This document shows positions 45,030 through 55,105 of a stretch of 64,000 bases of DNA, piece by piece. Each line of letters opens with the position of its first letter. The stretch's first letter is position 1. The notes beneath the pieces were generated by a model. That model did no database searches. It worked only from the letters and a program-made list of their open reading frames with translations, and was not told where the DNA came from. The position numbers and the translations under genes are program-made. The stretch lies in assembly GCA_031213475.1 (NCBI GenBank), contig JARUPZ010000037.1, positions 1,178,001-1,242,000 of the forward strand, given 5' to 3'. This DNA is from Nereocystis luetkeana. Taxonomy: Eukaryota; Sar; Phaeophyceae; Laminariales; Laminariaceae.

Positions 45030-45460
45030 TTCCTTTCCGATCGCCCCGGGCAGCTCGTCGCTGGTCTGTGTCATTATTATACTTTCTACCGCTATCTCGT
45101 TAGGTCCATGTCCCTGGTCTTACATCGTTAGTCCATCATATTACGGCATACGCTGCGCGAGTTTTCTAGCATTGGTGCGAGTCTTGAATTTCAAGTCAAT
45201 CAGGGCGACACGGCAGCCTACCCCCTTTTTTCTGGCATTGGTGCGTGGCATGAATTTTAAGTCAATCAGGGCGACTGGCAATGGTGTGTGACTTGAATTC
45301 TAAGTCAACCAGGGCGACACGGCAGCCTACTCCCCCCTCTTTTTTGCGCTCGAGGAATACCGTACAGCAAGAAAAACATCCGTATTTTCGACTGTCGGTA
45401 CGACATCAAAACAAAGAGAAGAATCAATCCCACGGTTGTGTTTCACCCACTCCGTACCTG
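45030..45460 (-). pseudogene. Relic of a TnpB/Fanzor-like gene copy
   Basis: Clear nucleotide similarity to 53.88-54.11 kb, e.g. ATTACGGCATACGCTGCGCG versus ATTACGGCATGCGCTGCTCG, and CTCGAGGAATACCGTACAGC versus CTCGAGGAATACCGCACAGG. Short direct duplications inside (AAGTCAATCAGGGCGAC occurs repeatedly) and stops show decay. The catalytic region of the gene is not present here. Confidence 0.5.
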
Positions 45461-45843
45461 TTGGCCTGGTACTGATCAGGATGGGCTGCATCGTGTATCT
45501 GCCATCACTCCGAACCATTCGGACACAGCAAGCCACACCCCCCTCTGTTGTGTGACTATCTTACCCCGTGTGACCCGTGCCCCACAAGGCCTTGCGTAGC
45601 CGATCTTTATCTGCTCCGATTTTCCTTCTGCTTTCCACTTATGTTTGTCTTCCAGTCCTTCAAGTGTTGTAATTGGTACTCGAGCAGAACGCACGGTTGT
45701 TATGCAACACTGACAGTGGTGCGACCGGAGACATCGAAGAGGGTCAAACGTGCATCGGACTTTCCGTTTGGTGTACGTACGATCATTTCGTCGTGTCGTG
45801 GTCTTGCTATTAATAGCAACAGACCTATGTACGACTAATGTAG

Positions 45844-46165
45844 TTTTTTTTTTAATCATTTTCACTTTCCTGCCTTAACTCGTGGGAGGTTTTACCCTCA
45901 GTGATCTTCTGGACAAGCCGTGGTCACAGGTGTCGTCCCTTCTCCCCCCCGGTACGTGCTTTTATTTTTTGTCCCGCATAGGGTTCAGCATTCCCACTCC
46001 TCGTCGATTTTCATCGAATGTAGCTAACTCACGCTCTCGCGCTTTCCGCTGATCAATTTTTTGTGCAAGAAAAAGTTCCTACGAGTATGCACTCGGTGAG
46101 ACTTGAACCCACGAAATAGATCTTGATGGGCACGCGGACCACCTACCAAGCCACCGGGGACGCCA
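45844..46165 (-). mobile_element. tRNA-derived SINE, copy C
   Basis: Minus-strand head GGCGTCCCCGGTGGCTTGG, perfect T arm GTGGGTTCAAGTCTCAC, shared body, and an A tail (T run 45844-45853). Closest to copy B. Confidence 0.8.
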
Positions 46166-46835
46166 GCACATCGCGGCAAGAATACTAGTCACCACAATTT
46201 ACGTGGTTTTCTTGAAAGTTCCATGTTCGCCAGCCGACAATGCACAGCGTTGTCGAGGGGTTCATCGTTCTAGGTTATGTACGCCCAAACGGCGTGAGGC
46301 TCAACATTGTTAGCTTCCGTTATCACCTAACGGAGCAAACGGTACACGAGAGCATGCGTGTACTATTGATAGTACGTACGGCACCTCTGGCTTGTATCGA
46401 CACCTGTCGGTTGCATTTGGTTTTGGAGACATTATGTGGTCAATAGCATGCATTCATTTATTAACGAACATGCATTGTGTGCGCGATCATGAACAACGAG
46501 CGAACATACGAGCACGAGCAACAGGCAAACGAAGCACGAGCAACGAGTATGCCTGCATGCATTGACCAAACAAGTATCTTCAAAGCCTTACGAAACAAAG
46601 AGGCAGATCACCATCGGCAGCGTGAATAAATGACGGCATATCACACGAATCACCCTCATTCAAGGCAGGGAACAACGAAAACATGTGGATGTATGCATAT
46701 ATACCGAGTACCTGGTATCCAATAAAATAGCTTGCAAGATATATATACCGTGGGATCATACAAATAACACGATCACATCATATTACTGTTGGCAAACATT
46801 CCCATCGCCTGCAAACGTTTTGCGGACACTCCGAT
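46166..46835. other. No gene recognised
   Basis: Contains a short GAGCACGAGCAAC-type internal repeat at about 46.50-46.55 kb and a TACCTGGTA motif at about 46.71 kb. Nothing else. Confidence 0.35.
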
Positions 46836-46839
46836 CATC

Positions 46840-47450
46840 TGCAATGCACTTCGATCTCCCTGGGCTCACCATGTTACAGCAGGGTACTGCTCTCAGACGC
46901 TAAACAGGACCCGCGCTCGTTAGATCTCTGAGGATGGCTTACCTGTTGTCTGAGACTTCGTGAAGTGCCTTCGTGCAGTAATGATCGGGTTACGCAGAAA
47001 GTGAATCGATGCAATGTAATAGTTGCAAGCAGCCAGAGTGAGCAATCAACAAAGCACCACAGACACGATGACGGGCACGACGGGCAAGGCAGGGCCCAAG
47101 GGGCTGGGATCGATAGGACAGGTATCACAGATCACTTGGCTTTGACTTTATTTTTTTTAGGCAGGGCCCAAGGGGCTGGGATCGATAGGACAGGTATCAC
47201 AGATCACTTGGCTTTGACTTTCACTTGGTGTTTAGTAACCCCGGGTGGTCCGGCAACCTCGTTGCTGGCTCTGTACCCGAGACCGAAGGCGTTCCCACAC
47301 CGGGGATCCTCCCTTCTCCTATAAGATCCGCCCAGAGGATGCTAACAAAAGCTTGCACTCTGCCTATCGAATAGACCCGACGCGTGACTCTGATCAGGAC
47401 AGTTGTCTCGCGCCGTATTATCCTCCAGGCGTATACGACATGAACACCAG
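46840..47450 (-). repeat. Dispersed repeat R2, copy b
   Basis: Inverted counterpart of 33950-34470. It includes a tandem duplication of about 64 bp, essentially identical, at about 47089-47152 and 47160-47223 (GGCAGGGCCCAAGGGGCTGG and on). Confidence 0.7.
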
Positions 47451-49060
47451 CCCCATAATTTTTTCAACCGTGATCGATCCATCCAAACAACTTGAAAACA
47501 CCGTGATCCTGATTGGTCAGAAACCAGGACAAAAAAAGTGTAGGGTTTGGTCTACGGTTGATCCGACACTAAAATCAAGTATTTCTACTGGCATCTCCTC
47601 CGCAGGCTCGTGTTGCTTGGCAATACCTGCTCCGTTTGGGCTCGGAAAAAATGGGAGAGGGGACGGCAGCACAAAACGGAGACATTTCATGCATTATTGC
47701 GCCATTTCCGAGGAGCAGGGGTGGAGTTAGTGGTCAGGGGGCACCGCGGGTGTTTTTTGCCACAAACGAGCGGCTACACAGCGACACGTGATTCGATGTG
47801 GGTCGTTGTGTTTGGGGCGATGGATACACATGACTGTACCGCGAACGCATGCAAAATGAGGGGTCTCAAGAAAAATCTTGGGCCGAGAACAGCAGCAATA
47901 TCTGGGAAAACCTTGGATCAGGCTTTAAAGATCCAAATTGAGCCTGTTGTCCTCTGTTTGTTTTTTAAACATTCGGTATGGGCCAGGTAAACATAACTCC
48001 AAAGTTTCGAAACAATACTACGAGATGGGGCCGAGTTGTACAGCTTTCAACATTCGTACACTTTACTGCTGTACACTGCTTTACAGACATATACGAGCAT
48101 TGAGAATCGAAAACATCACCCGAAAAAATCTTATTTGGATATATTGGGGATATAGGCCACTGGCACACACCCACATGTTTTTTGTCGACCAGCCGATAAT
48201 TTCGGGCCGAGATATGGCGCGAGAAAAGGAAGGGCACACTAAAATCAAGTCACTTTCAGGCGGGAGGGCCGGAAATCAACCGGAAATCGGCGCAGATATA
48301 TTTAAACATACTTTTTGTGCAGATGGTTGGCAGTGGCGTATGTGACTCATAATCACACCATGGGGGAATGCGAGGGAGGCAGGGGGTCATGAAAATGGGC
48401 GGCACCGGAAATAGCGGGAGAAAGCGGGGATAGTCCGGACATTCGCACGAATAGAAGACATTTGTAAACCGCCACCAAAACTCCCCCCCCCCGCACCCAC
48501 AGAGCCACAAGCACAAGAGGGGAGTGTAAAGCTGTCGCTTTTACGAGCTGCGGCGACGCGTACACGCTTTACTCGCTGCGTGACTGCTCTTACATGCGCA
48601 GCGGCCGCTCACAACGGTGACACAGTCACCACAGAACGCTCGAGAGAGACAAGTAGAGAGAGGGAGAGAGACGAAACACACCTTTTCCTTCCCCAGAGAT
48701 GCCTAAAGACGATGTTTGGTGCTCCTGCTGCTGCTGCTTCTTTCGTCCGACTGTACCGTTGGCTGGCTGTGTGAGTACGGGCTTGGGTGTGCGTACAGCA
48801 GCGCAAACACACACACACCTGGCTCTCGTTCTGAACTGTTTCGGTTCGGGATAGATGCGGCGAGATTCACAAAAACGGCTGTATCTCGTCACCAAATGCT
48901 TCGATTGGCCCCGTTTTTTTTGCTATCGGTTTGCATGACCGATTCTCGTCGCACTGTGCCAGTAGAAGAAAAAATCGTGGCGGTGGCAAAAAGTATCTCA
49001 CGATAATAGAGAAATCACGTGAGGTATAGTTACAGGTGCAAAAAAAGTGTCTTCATTGTG
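47451..49060. other. No gene recognised
   Basis: Several medium frames on both strands without domain-like content. A Ser/Arg/Glu-rich plus-strand frame at 48.58-48.77 kb derives from a GAGAGA-rich tract. Nothing supportable. Confidence 0.3.
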
Positions 49061-49136
49061 TGGGCGCAGAGCAGGCCGGTGTGCAAGCGCTTGCGTACTA
49101 TGGAAGCCGACGCAGGTTCGAATCTAGTCGCGCACA
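49061..49136 (+). other. tRNA-like sequence (tRNA pseudogene or SINE head)
   Basis: A GTGTGGG start can pair largely with a terminal CGCGCAC. A D-arm-like GGCCGGTGTGCAAGCGC and a B box GGTTCGAATCT are present, followed by a T8 run that could end Pol III transcription. The T-arm stem is imperfect, so a functional tRNA is unlikely. Confidence 0.35.
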
Positions 49137-49339
49137 TTTTTTTTTCACGTTTTTTCGTTTTTTTCAGATGCCACCCACACCCCATGACCAAAACCCCAAA
49201 ATATAAACCAATAATTCAGTTACGCGCAATGCCCCATCCTGTACTGCCACACCGCACCCCATGAAAAAACACAGATGACTTCACGAAAGGTTTGTGGCAA
49301 CCATATAATGTTTTCCCCGTATTGGCTACTTACGCTTTG

Positions 49340-50879
49340 CAGGGAGGGCGGCCACAGGACTCCGACGATGGGCTGGTTGAAGGCGTGCCCGAACGATAGC
49401 TGTTGCTGTGACGCAGGCCACCCGACTCCGACGATGGGCTGGTTGAAGGCGTACCCGAACGCTAGCTGCTGCAGTCACTTAAGACCAAGCAACCTCGGCG
49501 AGCGGCTGGTTGAACAACCAATCGAACTCTAGCTGTTGCAGAGAGGGCGGCCACGCTACTCCGTCGATGGGCTGGTTGAAGGCGTCCCCGCAAGATAGCT
49601 GTTACAGTGACTCAGACTAAGCAACCTCTGCGATGGGCTGGTTGAAGGTGTCCCCTAATGATAGATCCCGTAGCGAGGCCGGCAACACACCTTCGACGAT
49701 GGGGTGGTCGAAACTGCCCCCCAACGATAGCGCTGCTGCAGAGAGGCCGGCCACGCTGCACCCATGACGGGCTGGTCGAAGGCAATCCCGAACGAGTGCT
49801 GTTGCATGGAGATTGGCCACGCAACGCCGACGAGGGCCTGGTTGAAATACCAGTCAAACTCTAGCTGTTGCAGAGACGGCGGCCAGACAATGCCCGTTAT
49901 GGGCTGGTTGAACTTTTACCCAAACGACAGCTCCTGCAGCGACACCGGCCACGCGACTCCGACGATGGGTTGGTTGAAGGCGTGCCCGAACGATAGCTTC
50001 TGCAGCGAGGCCGGCCACGCAACCTTGACGATGGGCTGGTTAAAGGCAGAGCCGAACGATAGCTGCTTTTGAGCGGGCGGACAAGCAACCCTGACGATGG
50101 TCTTATTGAAGGCAGAGCCCAACGACAGCTGCTTTTGAGCGGGCGGCCACGCAACTCCGGCGATGGACCAGTTGAAGTGATCTCCAAACGATAGCTTCTG
50201 GAGTGACGCCGGCCAAGAAACCCAGTCGATAGGCTGGTTGAACGAGTCCCCAAACTTGAGCCCCATTAGAAAGATCATCGAGACGCTCCCGAAAGCGAGC
50301 ATTCCAAGGTCCCACTTCAAACGAGCAGCAGACCGGAAGAACACCACTTCCTTACGAAGCCTGGAGTCATGATTGCACAAGCTGTGTGGTGTTTCAGCGT
50401 CGACGCGTACGCACAACGTCGGGACGTCTCGGACAAATACGCACAAAGCTCTGCACAAGATCTGCAGCTCTTCGGTAGATGTGTACAAACCCGCCGCGTA
50501 CGCTTGCTTCATGGCGATACCGAAGGCTTTCAGGCAAGGGCCTGAGGTTTGGGAGTGAGGTGGACACAAGAAAAACGAAGCAGTTGGGTTATACTCTGCA
50601 TTCATGGGAAATGGACGCGTTAGTGTAAACTGGCAATTCTAAAACCAACCTATACTTTTTTCCCACCAAGCAAAACTTACCGATTTTACCACCGTTGTCG
50701 ACGGAAGCACCGTCGGCACCAGGAACAGCATTTGGACCAGAACCAGCGCCATCAGGCAGAGACCGCTTCTGGCCCGTGTCTGTTGTCAAGCCAGACGGTT
50801 CCTGTGCGGTCCAGTGGCACGGGCATCGGGCACGAGGAGAAACAATTGGGATACATGTGACATCAGTACACGGAGACAC
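49340..50879 (-). CDS. FNIP-repeat (FNQPI) protein, two exons, decayed tail
   Basis: Exon 1 is 50681-50879 (MSPCTDVTCIPIVSPRARCP and on; donor ATCG/GTAAGT). The intron is 50542-50680, with acceptor CACTCCCAAACCTCAG; exon 2 starts at 50541 and the reading phase matches across the intron. Exon 2 reads PCLKAFGIAMKQAYAAGLYT, then five repeats of about 23 residues of the form FNQPIxxVAWPASLQKLSFG, to a stop at 49916-49918. Nine more repeat units continue to about 49340 with stops and frame changes. Known: FNIP repeats are LRR-like solenoids used in protein binding, in large variable families in some protists. Inferred: a family member shortened by a nonsense change, or a pseudogene. No signal peptide is evident, though SVSMIFLMG is hydrophobic. 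Confidence 0.7.
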
Positions 50880-51525
50880 ACCACACAGTTGATTGACGTG
50901 GCAAACCCGGAATTACCGGTCGCGCATTCCAACCACGCATTCCCAATGCACACAATTTATGAATCGACGCCCTCTCCGCATCGCACACCGAGCCACCAGC
51001 GTGTTCTCGCCCACTGTCCCCACCGATTCTGTTCAAAAGAACGACACACTCGCTAGTCAGACATATCCGGACCATAGGACAGAGGTCTTTTGTGACAAAA
51101 AAGACTCTATGCGATGCTCTGGGACAGTCAGTCCTCACCTGGGGAACGAAGCAGCCAACATTTTCCGCTGCCACCTGGCTCACCGAGGTTCCCCCGCCAT
51201 CTCCCTGGGTTGATACACCCTCCTTCACCGAGCCTCGTTCACGAGAGAGATCCATTTGATGTGTACCGAGAAAGACAGAGGGAGAGGAGTGGGGTGTGAG
51301 CGATCCGGGCAAAACAGGAAACGGCAAGTAACAGCCATGGTCTGCTGCCGGGTGCTCGGAATTAGGTCGCAAGTGGATCCAAGGATGTGCCCACGGTGTG
51401 GTAGTAATCGGCAAAGGACCCGGGTACCACAGGCGGCCGCGCAACGAAGATATCTTGCAACAGGCTGCTCGTAAAAAGGTCGTCACTCAGGATACACAGA
51501 TTCTAGGCGTTATTCTGCGGTACGA
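50880..51525. other. Intergenic between FNIP and ankyrin genes
   Basis: A 207-codon minus-strand frame (50863-51486) overlaps the FNIP start and shows no domain or typical composition; not called. This stretch probably holds the 5' regions of both divergent genes. Confidence 0.35.
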
Positions 51526-52780
51526 ATGTTTCGTTTTGCGGGGCCGCTTCGCCGCCAACAGTCCCGTGATCCAGTCACAGCAGCTCAGGCCACTGATCCC
51601 ACCCAGTACACAACTAGGCCATCATGTCCGCGGACACACGACACCTACAACTGTCTTCACGAAGCCTGTCACATGAATGACTTCGTGGTAGCCAAGTTTA
51701 TTCTGGAGAGGGGGTTGCCCCACGTCAACGAACTCACGCCTTTAGGATTTACGCCCCTCACGCTAGCTATGAAGAAGAATGGTCTGCGTTTGGCGAGACT
51801 CCTTCTTTCCAAAGGAGCCAGCTTGTCGCCGCCGAAAATGTATGGAGGTACGGCGCTGATGATCGTATTCCATCTTGGCTTCCGGAAGATGAACGAGCTG
51901 GTGGTTGAAAAGGGGGCCGATCTCGAGGCCCAGGATATCGACGGGAAAACGGCTCTGCACCTCGCAGCACATAAACAACGCGTCGGCGTAACACAAGCTT
52001 TGCTGGACGCCGGTGCCAGTTCCAACAAGAGGAGGGTGGATGGTCAGATGCCGCTGCACATGGCATGTGTGCATGGAAACGTGCGGATCATCGATATGCT
52101 CATGGACGCGGGGGCCGAAGCTGGGGGAGTGTCTGTGCACAAGTGGGTTCCTCTTGGTGTTGCGGCTCGCGAAGGACACCACGACGCGGTTTTCATGATT
52201 TCGCATGTCGGGCTTGCCAGTTGTGGAGGGGACACTGGGGGGTGTACAAGCACTTGTAGCCTCCGCTCGGTGTGGTCACGTCGAGGTGCTGCGTGTTCTG
52301 ACCGACCCCGGTGTACGGGACACCGGAGAGGCCCTGTGCGCCGTCAGAAGTGCCAGTCACGTGTGTGTGAAGCTCCTGCTGCGGCAGTATGAACTCGCCC
52401 TTTCTCACACCAACAGCGCCACCGATGCCATGGGACGCACCGCCCTTGCGTGGGCCACGTGGAAGCCGTCTAAAATGTTCCAGTGGCCACTCGAGGCAGG
52501 AGCAGATGCAACACGGTTTTTCTCCATGCAAGGTCTACACTGGCCACCTTTGACCGCTATCGATGGGAAGGCTATGAGGGAGGAGACAGAATCAGGCAAG
52601 CAGAGACTGAAAGCCGTGCGGCGCACCCTGCGACAGGTTCCCGCACTTCAGTCAGTTTTGTGGGCCTGGGGACAACGTGCCACTGCTTCTACGCGTCGCA
52701 TTATGCCCATCGCGATGCCGGTTGTGAGAAGGGGGCGAAAGGAGACGTCGCGTGTGGTGATGGATGGACTGATGAGGTGA
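51526..52780 (+). CDS. Ankyrin-repeat protein with one frame break
   Basis: From ATG at 51526 the frame carries about six ankyrin repeats: residues about 41-70, 74-104 (GFTPLTLAMKKNGLRLARLL), 107-137, 140-170 (GKTALHLAAHKQRVGVTQAL), 173-203 (GQMPLHMACVHGNVRIIDML) and 206-230. At a run of six G (52237-52242) the ankyrin reading moves one frame over. It continues VQALVASARCGHVEVLRVLT and GRTALAWATWKPSKMFQWPL to a stop at 52780. Because the break lies in a homopolymer it may be a sequencing or assembly error rather than a true mutation. Known: ankyrin repeats mediate protein binding. The C-terminal part is unrecognised. The start is the first Met in frame; an upstream exon is possible. Confidence 0.7.
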
Positions 52781-53170
52781 GGTTTACTTGTAAAACAGAG
52801 GTAGAAATATTAGAGTGCTGTATGACGTGTGGGTTAGTGTGGCAACACTCTGATGTCATCATTCTCTATCATTTGCAACCAGTACAACCAAAAGCTCGAC
52901 GCGCCCTTCCTTGGGTAAACCTTACTCGGGAGACGAAGACATGAAGGGCAAGGAGACGCATGAACAACTACCGCCGCCGTCGAAGATCTGATGGCGTTGG
53001 GCCACTTATCGATTGTTGTTTTGGGGTGGTTTGTTCATTTTTCGTACAGTAATGGCCCGCTAATAAGAAAATGTATTTGGGTTCCTGCCTGGCTTTCTTA
53101 AAACTGTTAAGTGCACAGGCACCCGCGACTTTCTTAAGGGGATCACTGTAGACCATCGAAGGTCTGGGTT
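52781..53170. other. Intergenic, no gene recognised
   Basis: No frame with recognisable content. It lies between the 3' ends of the ankyrin gene and the TnpB/Fanzor-like gene, which converge here. Confidence 0.4.
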
Positions 53171-53189
53171 TATACGGTTGCCCCGTACA

Positions 53190-53233
53190 AGAGCCCTCGG
53201 CCCGAAGGCCTTGCTAAAAAAGCAAAAAAAAAC
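53190..53233 (-). other. Hairpin just 3' of the TnpB/Fanzor-like frame
   Basis: GGCC-CGAA-GGCC stem-loop at about 53200-53211, within a short distance of the stop. In TnpB/Fanzor loci the guide RNA is encoded at or just past the 3' end of the gene. Whether this hairpin is part of one is speculation. Confidence 0.25.
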
Positions 53234-53971
53234 TCAAGAACTACGACAAAGGGTCGGTGGCCGAACACGTCTTGCGTGGCAACACTTGGTCATGTTGACC
53301 GTCGCACTCTCATCTCTGTTACAGACAAACGGTCCCTTTTCTCCGTCCCACAAAGAGCAGTTCTCCGGGAGAAGAGCAACGCCTGCGTCCGATACGTTTG
53401 AACAACTCCGATAGCCCCCGTCTCCCTCTACATCCTCAATCACCAACCCACATCCCCCAGGACGCATCTTACTGGTCCAAAATTCATCCAGCATGAAAAC
53501 CGTTGTACGCATCGCCAGTGCCCTAACCAACGTCTTTCTCGGTACAAGCGCACTCCCTTTCATTACCTTGAAGGAATCGTCACAAAAAAACACTACGTCC
53601 GACGTCGTTGAGGGAAACTCCTTTCGCCCAGAGTCCACAATCCTGTTGACCAGCTTGTCGACGGTCCCCGTGTGTTGTAATGAAACTTGTTCTCCTTCGG
53701 CCATTGGTGTTCTTCTCACGGTACATTGCTTGAAAATGTCTCGCCACCCACTTTGTATAGACCCGAAGAGAATCCAGGCCGGCCGTCTTGCTTCTTCCCT
53801 TGTCTTGATCTCGTAGTGCTTCATTGACCCTGCTCGAGACCTCCGTTTCGCCTCCCTTCTTCTCCGAATCAACGTACCTGGCAACTCGTCACTGATATGT
53901 GTCCTGTTATACTTGCTACCGGTAGCTCGTTGGATCCATGTCCAAGTTCCTACATCGGTAGTCCACCTCAT
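53234..53971 (-). CDS. TnpB/Fanzor-like RuvC nuclease, C-terminal portion
   Basis: 245 codons. Residues about 128-134 read VFFCDDS (the FGDGSF-like block). Residues 158-174 read VFMLDEFWTSKMRPGGC, with E163 as the presumed RuvC-II acid and a TSKxCPxCG-type zinc-ribbon entry. Residues about 190, 205 and 217 are further Cys, and 218-226 read NRDESATVN with D220 as the presumed RuvC-III acid (compare NRDVNAA in TnpB). The first zinc-ribbon Cys expected after TSKM is Arg170. Known: TnpB and eukaryotic Fanzor proteins are RNA-guided DNA nucleases carried by transposons. Residues 19-40 (SKYNRTHISDELPGTLIRRR) lie upstream. The N-terminal part with RuvC-I is not in this frame. Related sequence continues upstream to about 54220 in other frames, so the gene is probably incomplete. 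Confidence 0.55.
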   Translation of the reverse strand: MRWTTDVGTWTWIQRATGSKYNRTHISDELPGTLIRRRREAKRRSRAGSMKHYEIKTREEARRPAWILFGSIQSGWRDIFKQCTVRRTPMAEGEQVSLQHTGTVDKLVNRIVDSGRKEFPSTTSDVVFFCDDSFKVMKGSALVPRKTLVRALAMRTTVFMLDEFWTSKMRPGGCGLVIEDVEGDGGYRSCSNVSDAGVALLPENCSLWDGEKGPFVCNRDESATVNMTKCCHARRVRPPTLCRSS

Positions 53972-54225
53972 TACGGCATGCGCTGCTCGAGTTTTCTATT
54001 GTTGGCGTGCTTGACTTAAACTAGAAGTCAATCAGGGCCATCCAGCCTACCCCCCCCCCCATTTGTTTTGCTCGAGGAATACCGCACAGGAAGAAAAATC
54101 CCCTCGTTATCCACTGTAAAAATCTAGCGTCCCGGTTGAGGTAAGTAACGGCCGACCACAATTGAGATGACCGGACATCATGACCTGCCATCCACGCGAA
54201 AAATTGTGCTTCTAACTGCACCAGG
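53972..54225 (-). pseudogene. Upstream part of the TnpB/Fanzor-like locus
   Basis: Shares nucleotide similarity with the relic at 45 kb. A minus-strand frame reads HDVRSSQLWSAVTYLNRDAR and ends MALIDF shortly before the main frame, separated by stops. It may be the eroded N-terminal region or an intron-containing part of the gene. Confidence 0.35.
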
Positions 54226-54744
54226 TTACTTCCGTAAGGTTGTGATCTGTGTTTAGTTTGCTCGACCGTTCTACGCAGGCGTGAGTTTCTGGTGGCTCTG
54301 CTGCGCTGTATGTACGGGCGTGATTTTCTGGTTCTGCTCTATCGCCCGTCTGGGATGCCGAGCTTGTGGCTAGCGGCTGTGTCTGTTTCCTGATAAGATA
54401 CGTTCCGTGTTAAAATGTCGCGCTCGCCCGCCCTGCTGTTTCCTGTAGTTGAGCCGTCTGTCTTACTCGTACCCGTGTATCTGGGTGCGAAGCCAAGTTA
54501 TGCATGGTCCACACAGTAAACAGCAGTAGTGCTACCTAAATATATGTACTCCATCGAAGTTTCTACGTATCCATTCCTGCTAGCCCTGGGCCTCTACTCA
54601 TCCCAGTCCTTGCATCCCCTCGAACCTCAAAATGCCCCCCCAAAGGAGATGCGCTTACCTCCGCCTCTCCGTCCTGCTGAGCGTGGACAGTGCTTACCTC
54701 CACTGTCCATGAGCGTCGGCTGAACCTATTCAAAATATCTACCC
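54226..54744. other. No gene recognised
   Basis: No frame or repeat of note. Confidence 0.35.
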
Positions 54745-54835
54745 GAGATGCTCACCTTCATCTCTCTACGCAAGATGCTCACCTTCATCTATCTACGCGA
54801 GATGCCCACCTTCATCTCTCTGCGATCGATAAAAT
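54745..54835 (+). repeat. 32-bp tandem repeat, three units
   Basis: GATGCTCACCTTCATCTCTC-type unit (with CTACGCAA) repeated three times with small changes. Confidence 0.75.
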
Positions 54836-54869
54836 TAGCCTCCCAGGAAAAAACACTCGGGCCCAGGAA

Positions 54870-55105
54870 AAACTCGGGCCCAGACACAGATTCCACCCAG
54901 CAAAAAACTCGGGCCGAGCTACGCGGGCCAAGGTTCCACCGAGGAGAAAATTCGGGCCCCAATACTCGGGGCCAGATTCCACCCAGGAGAAAACTCGGGC
55001 CCCGATACTCGGGGCCAGATTCCACCCAGGGGAACGATACTCGGGCCCAAATTTCACCCGGGGCAAAATTCGGGCCCGGATACTCGGGTCCAGATTCCCT
55101 GGGTA
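54870..55105 (+). repeat. Degenerate tandem array, about 45-60-bp unit
   Basis: Recurring ACTCGGGGCCAGATTCCACC and AGGAGAAAACTCGGGCCCC blocks, about five units, strongly diverged. Many GGGCCC sites. Confidence 0.75.

Noticed and set aside
49061-49136. Functional tRNA gene
   Set aside because: Boxes and terminator are present but the T-arm and acceptor stems contain mismatches. Recorded as tRNA-like only.
50863-51486. 207-codon minus-strand frame
   Set aside because: No domain, overlaps the start of the FNIP gene and lies in GC-rich sequence where long chance frames occur.
49340-54225. Integrated large DNA virus of brown algae
   Set aside because: Ankyrin and nuclease-like genes alone are not enough. 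No capsid, polymerase or other virus core gene was seen, and the genes nearby have introns and transposon surroundings.
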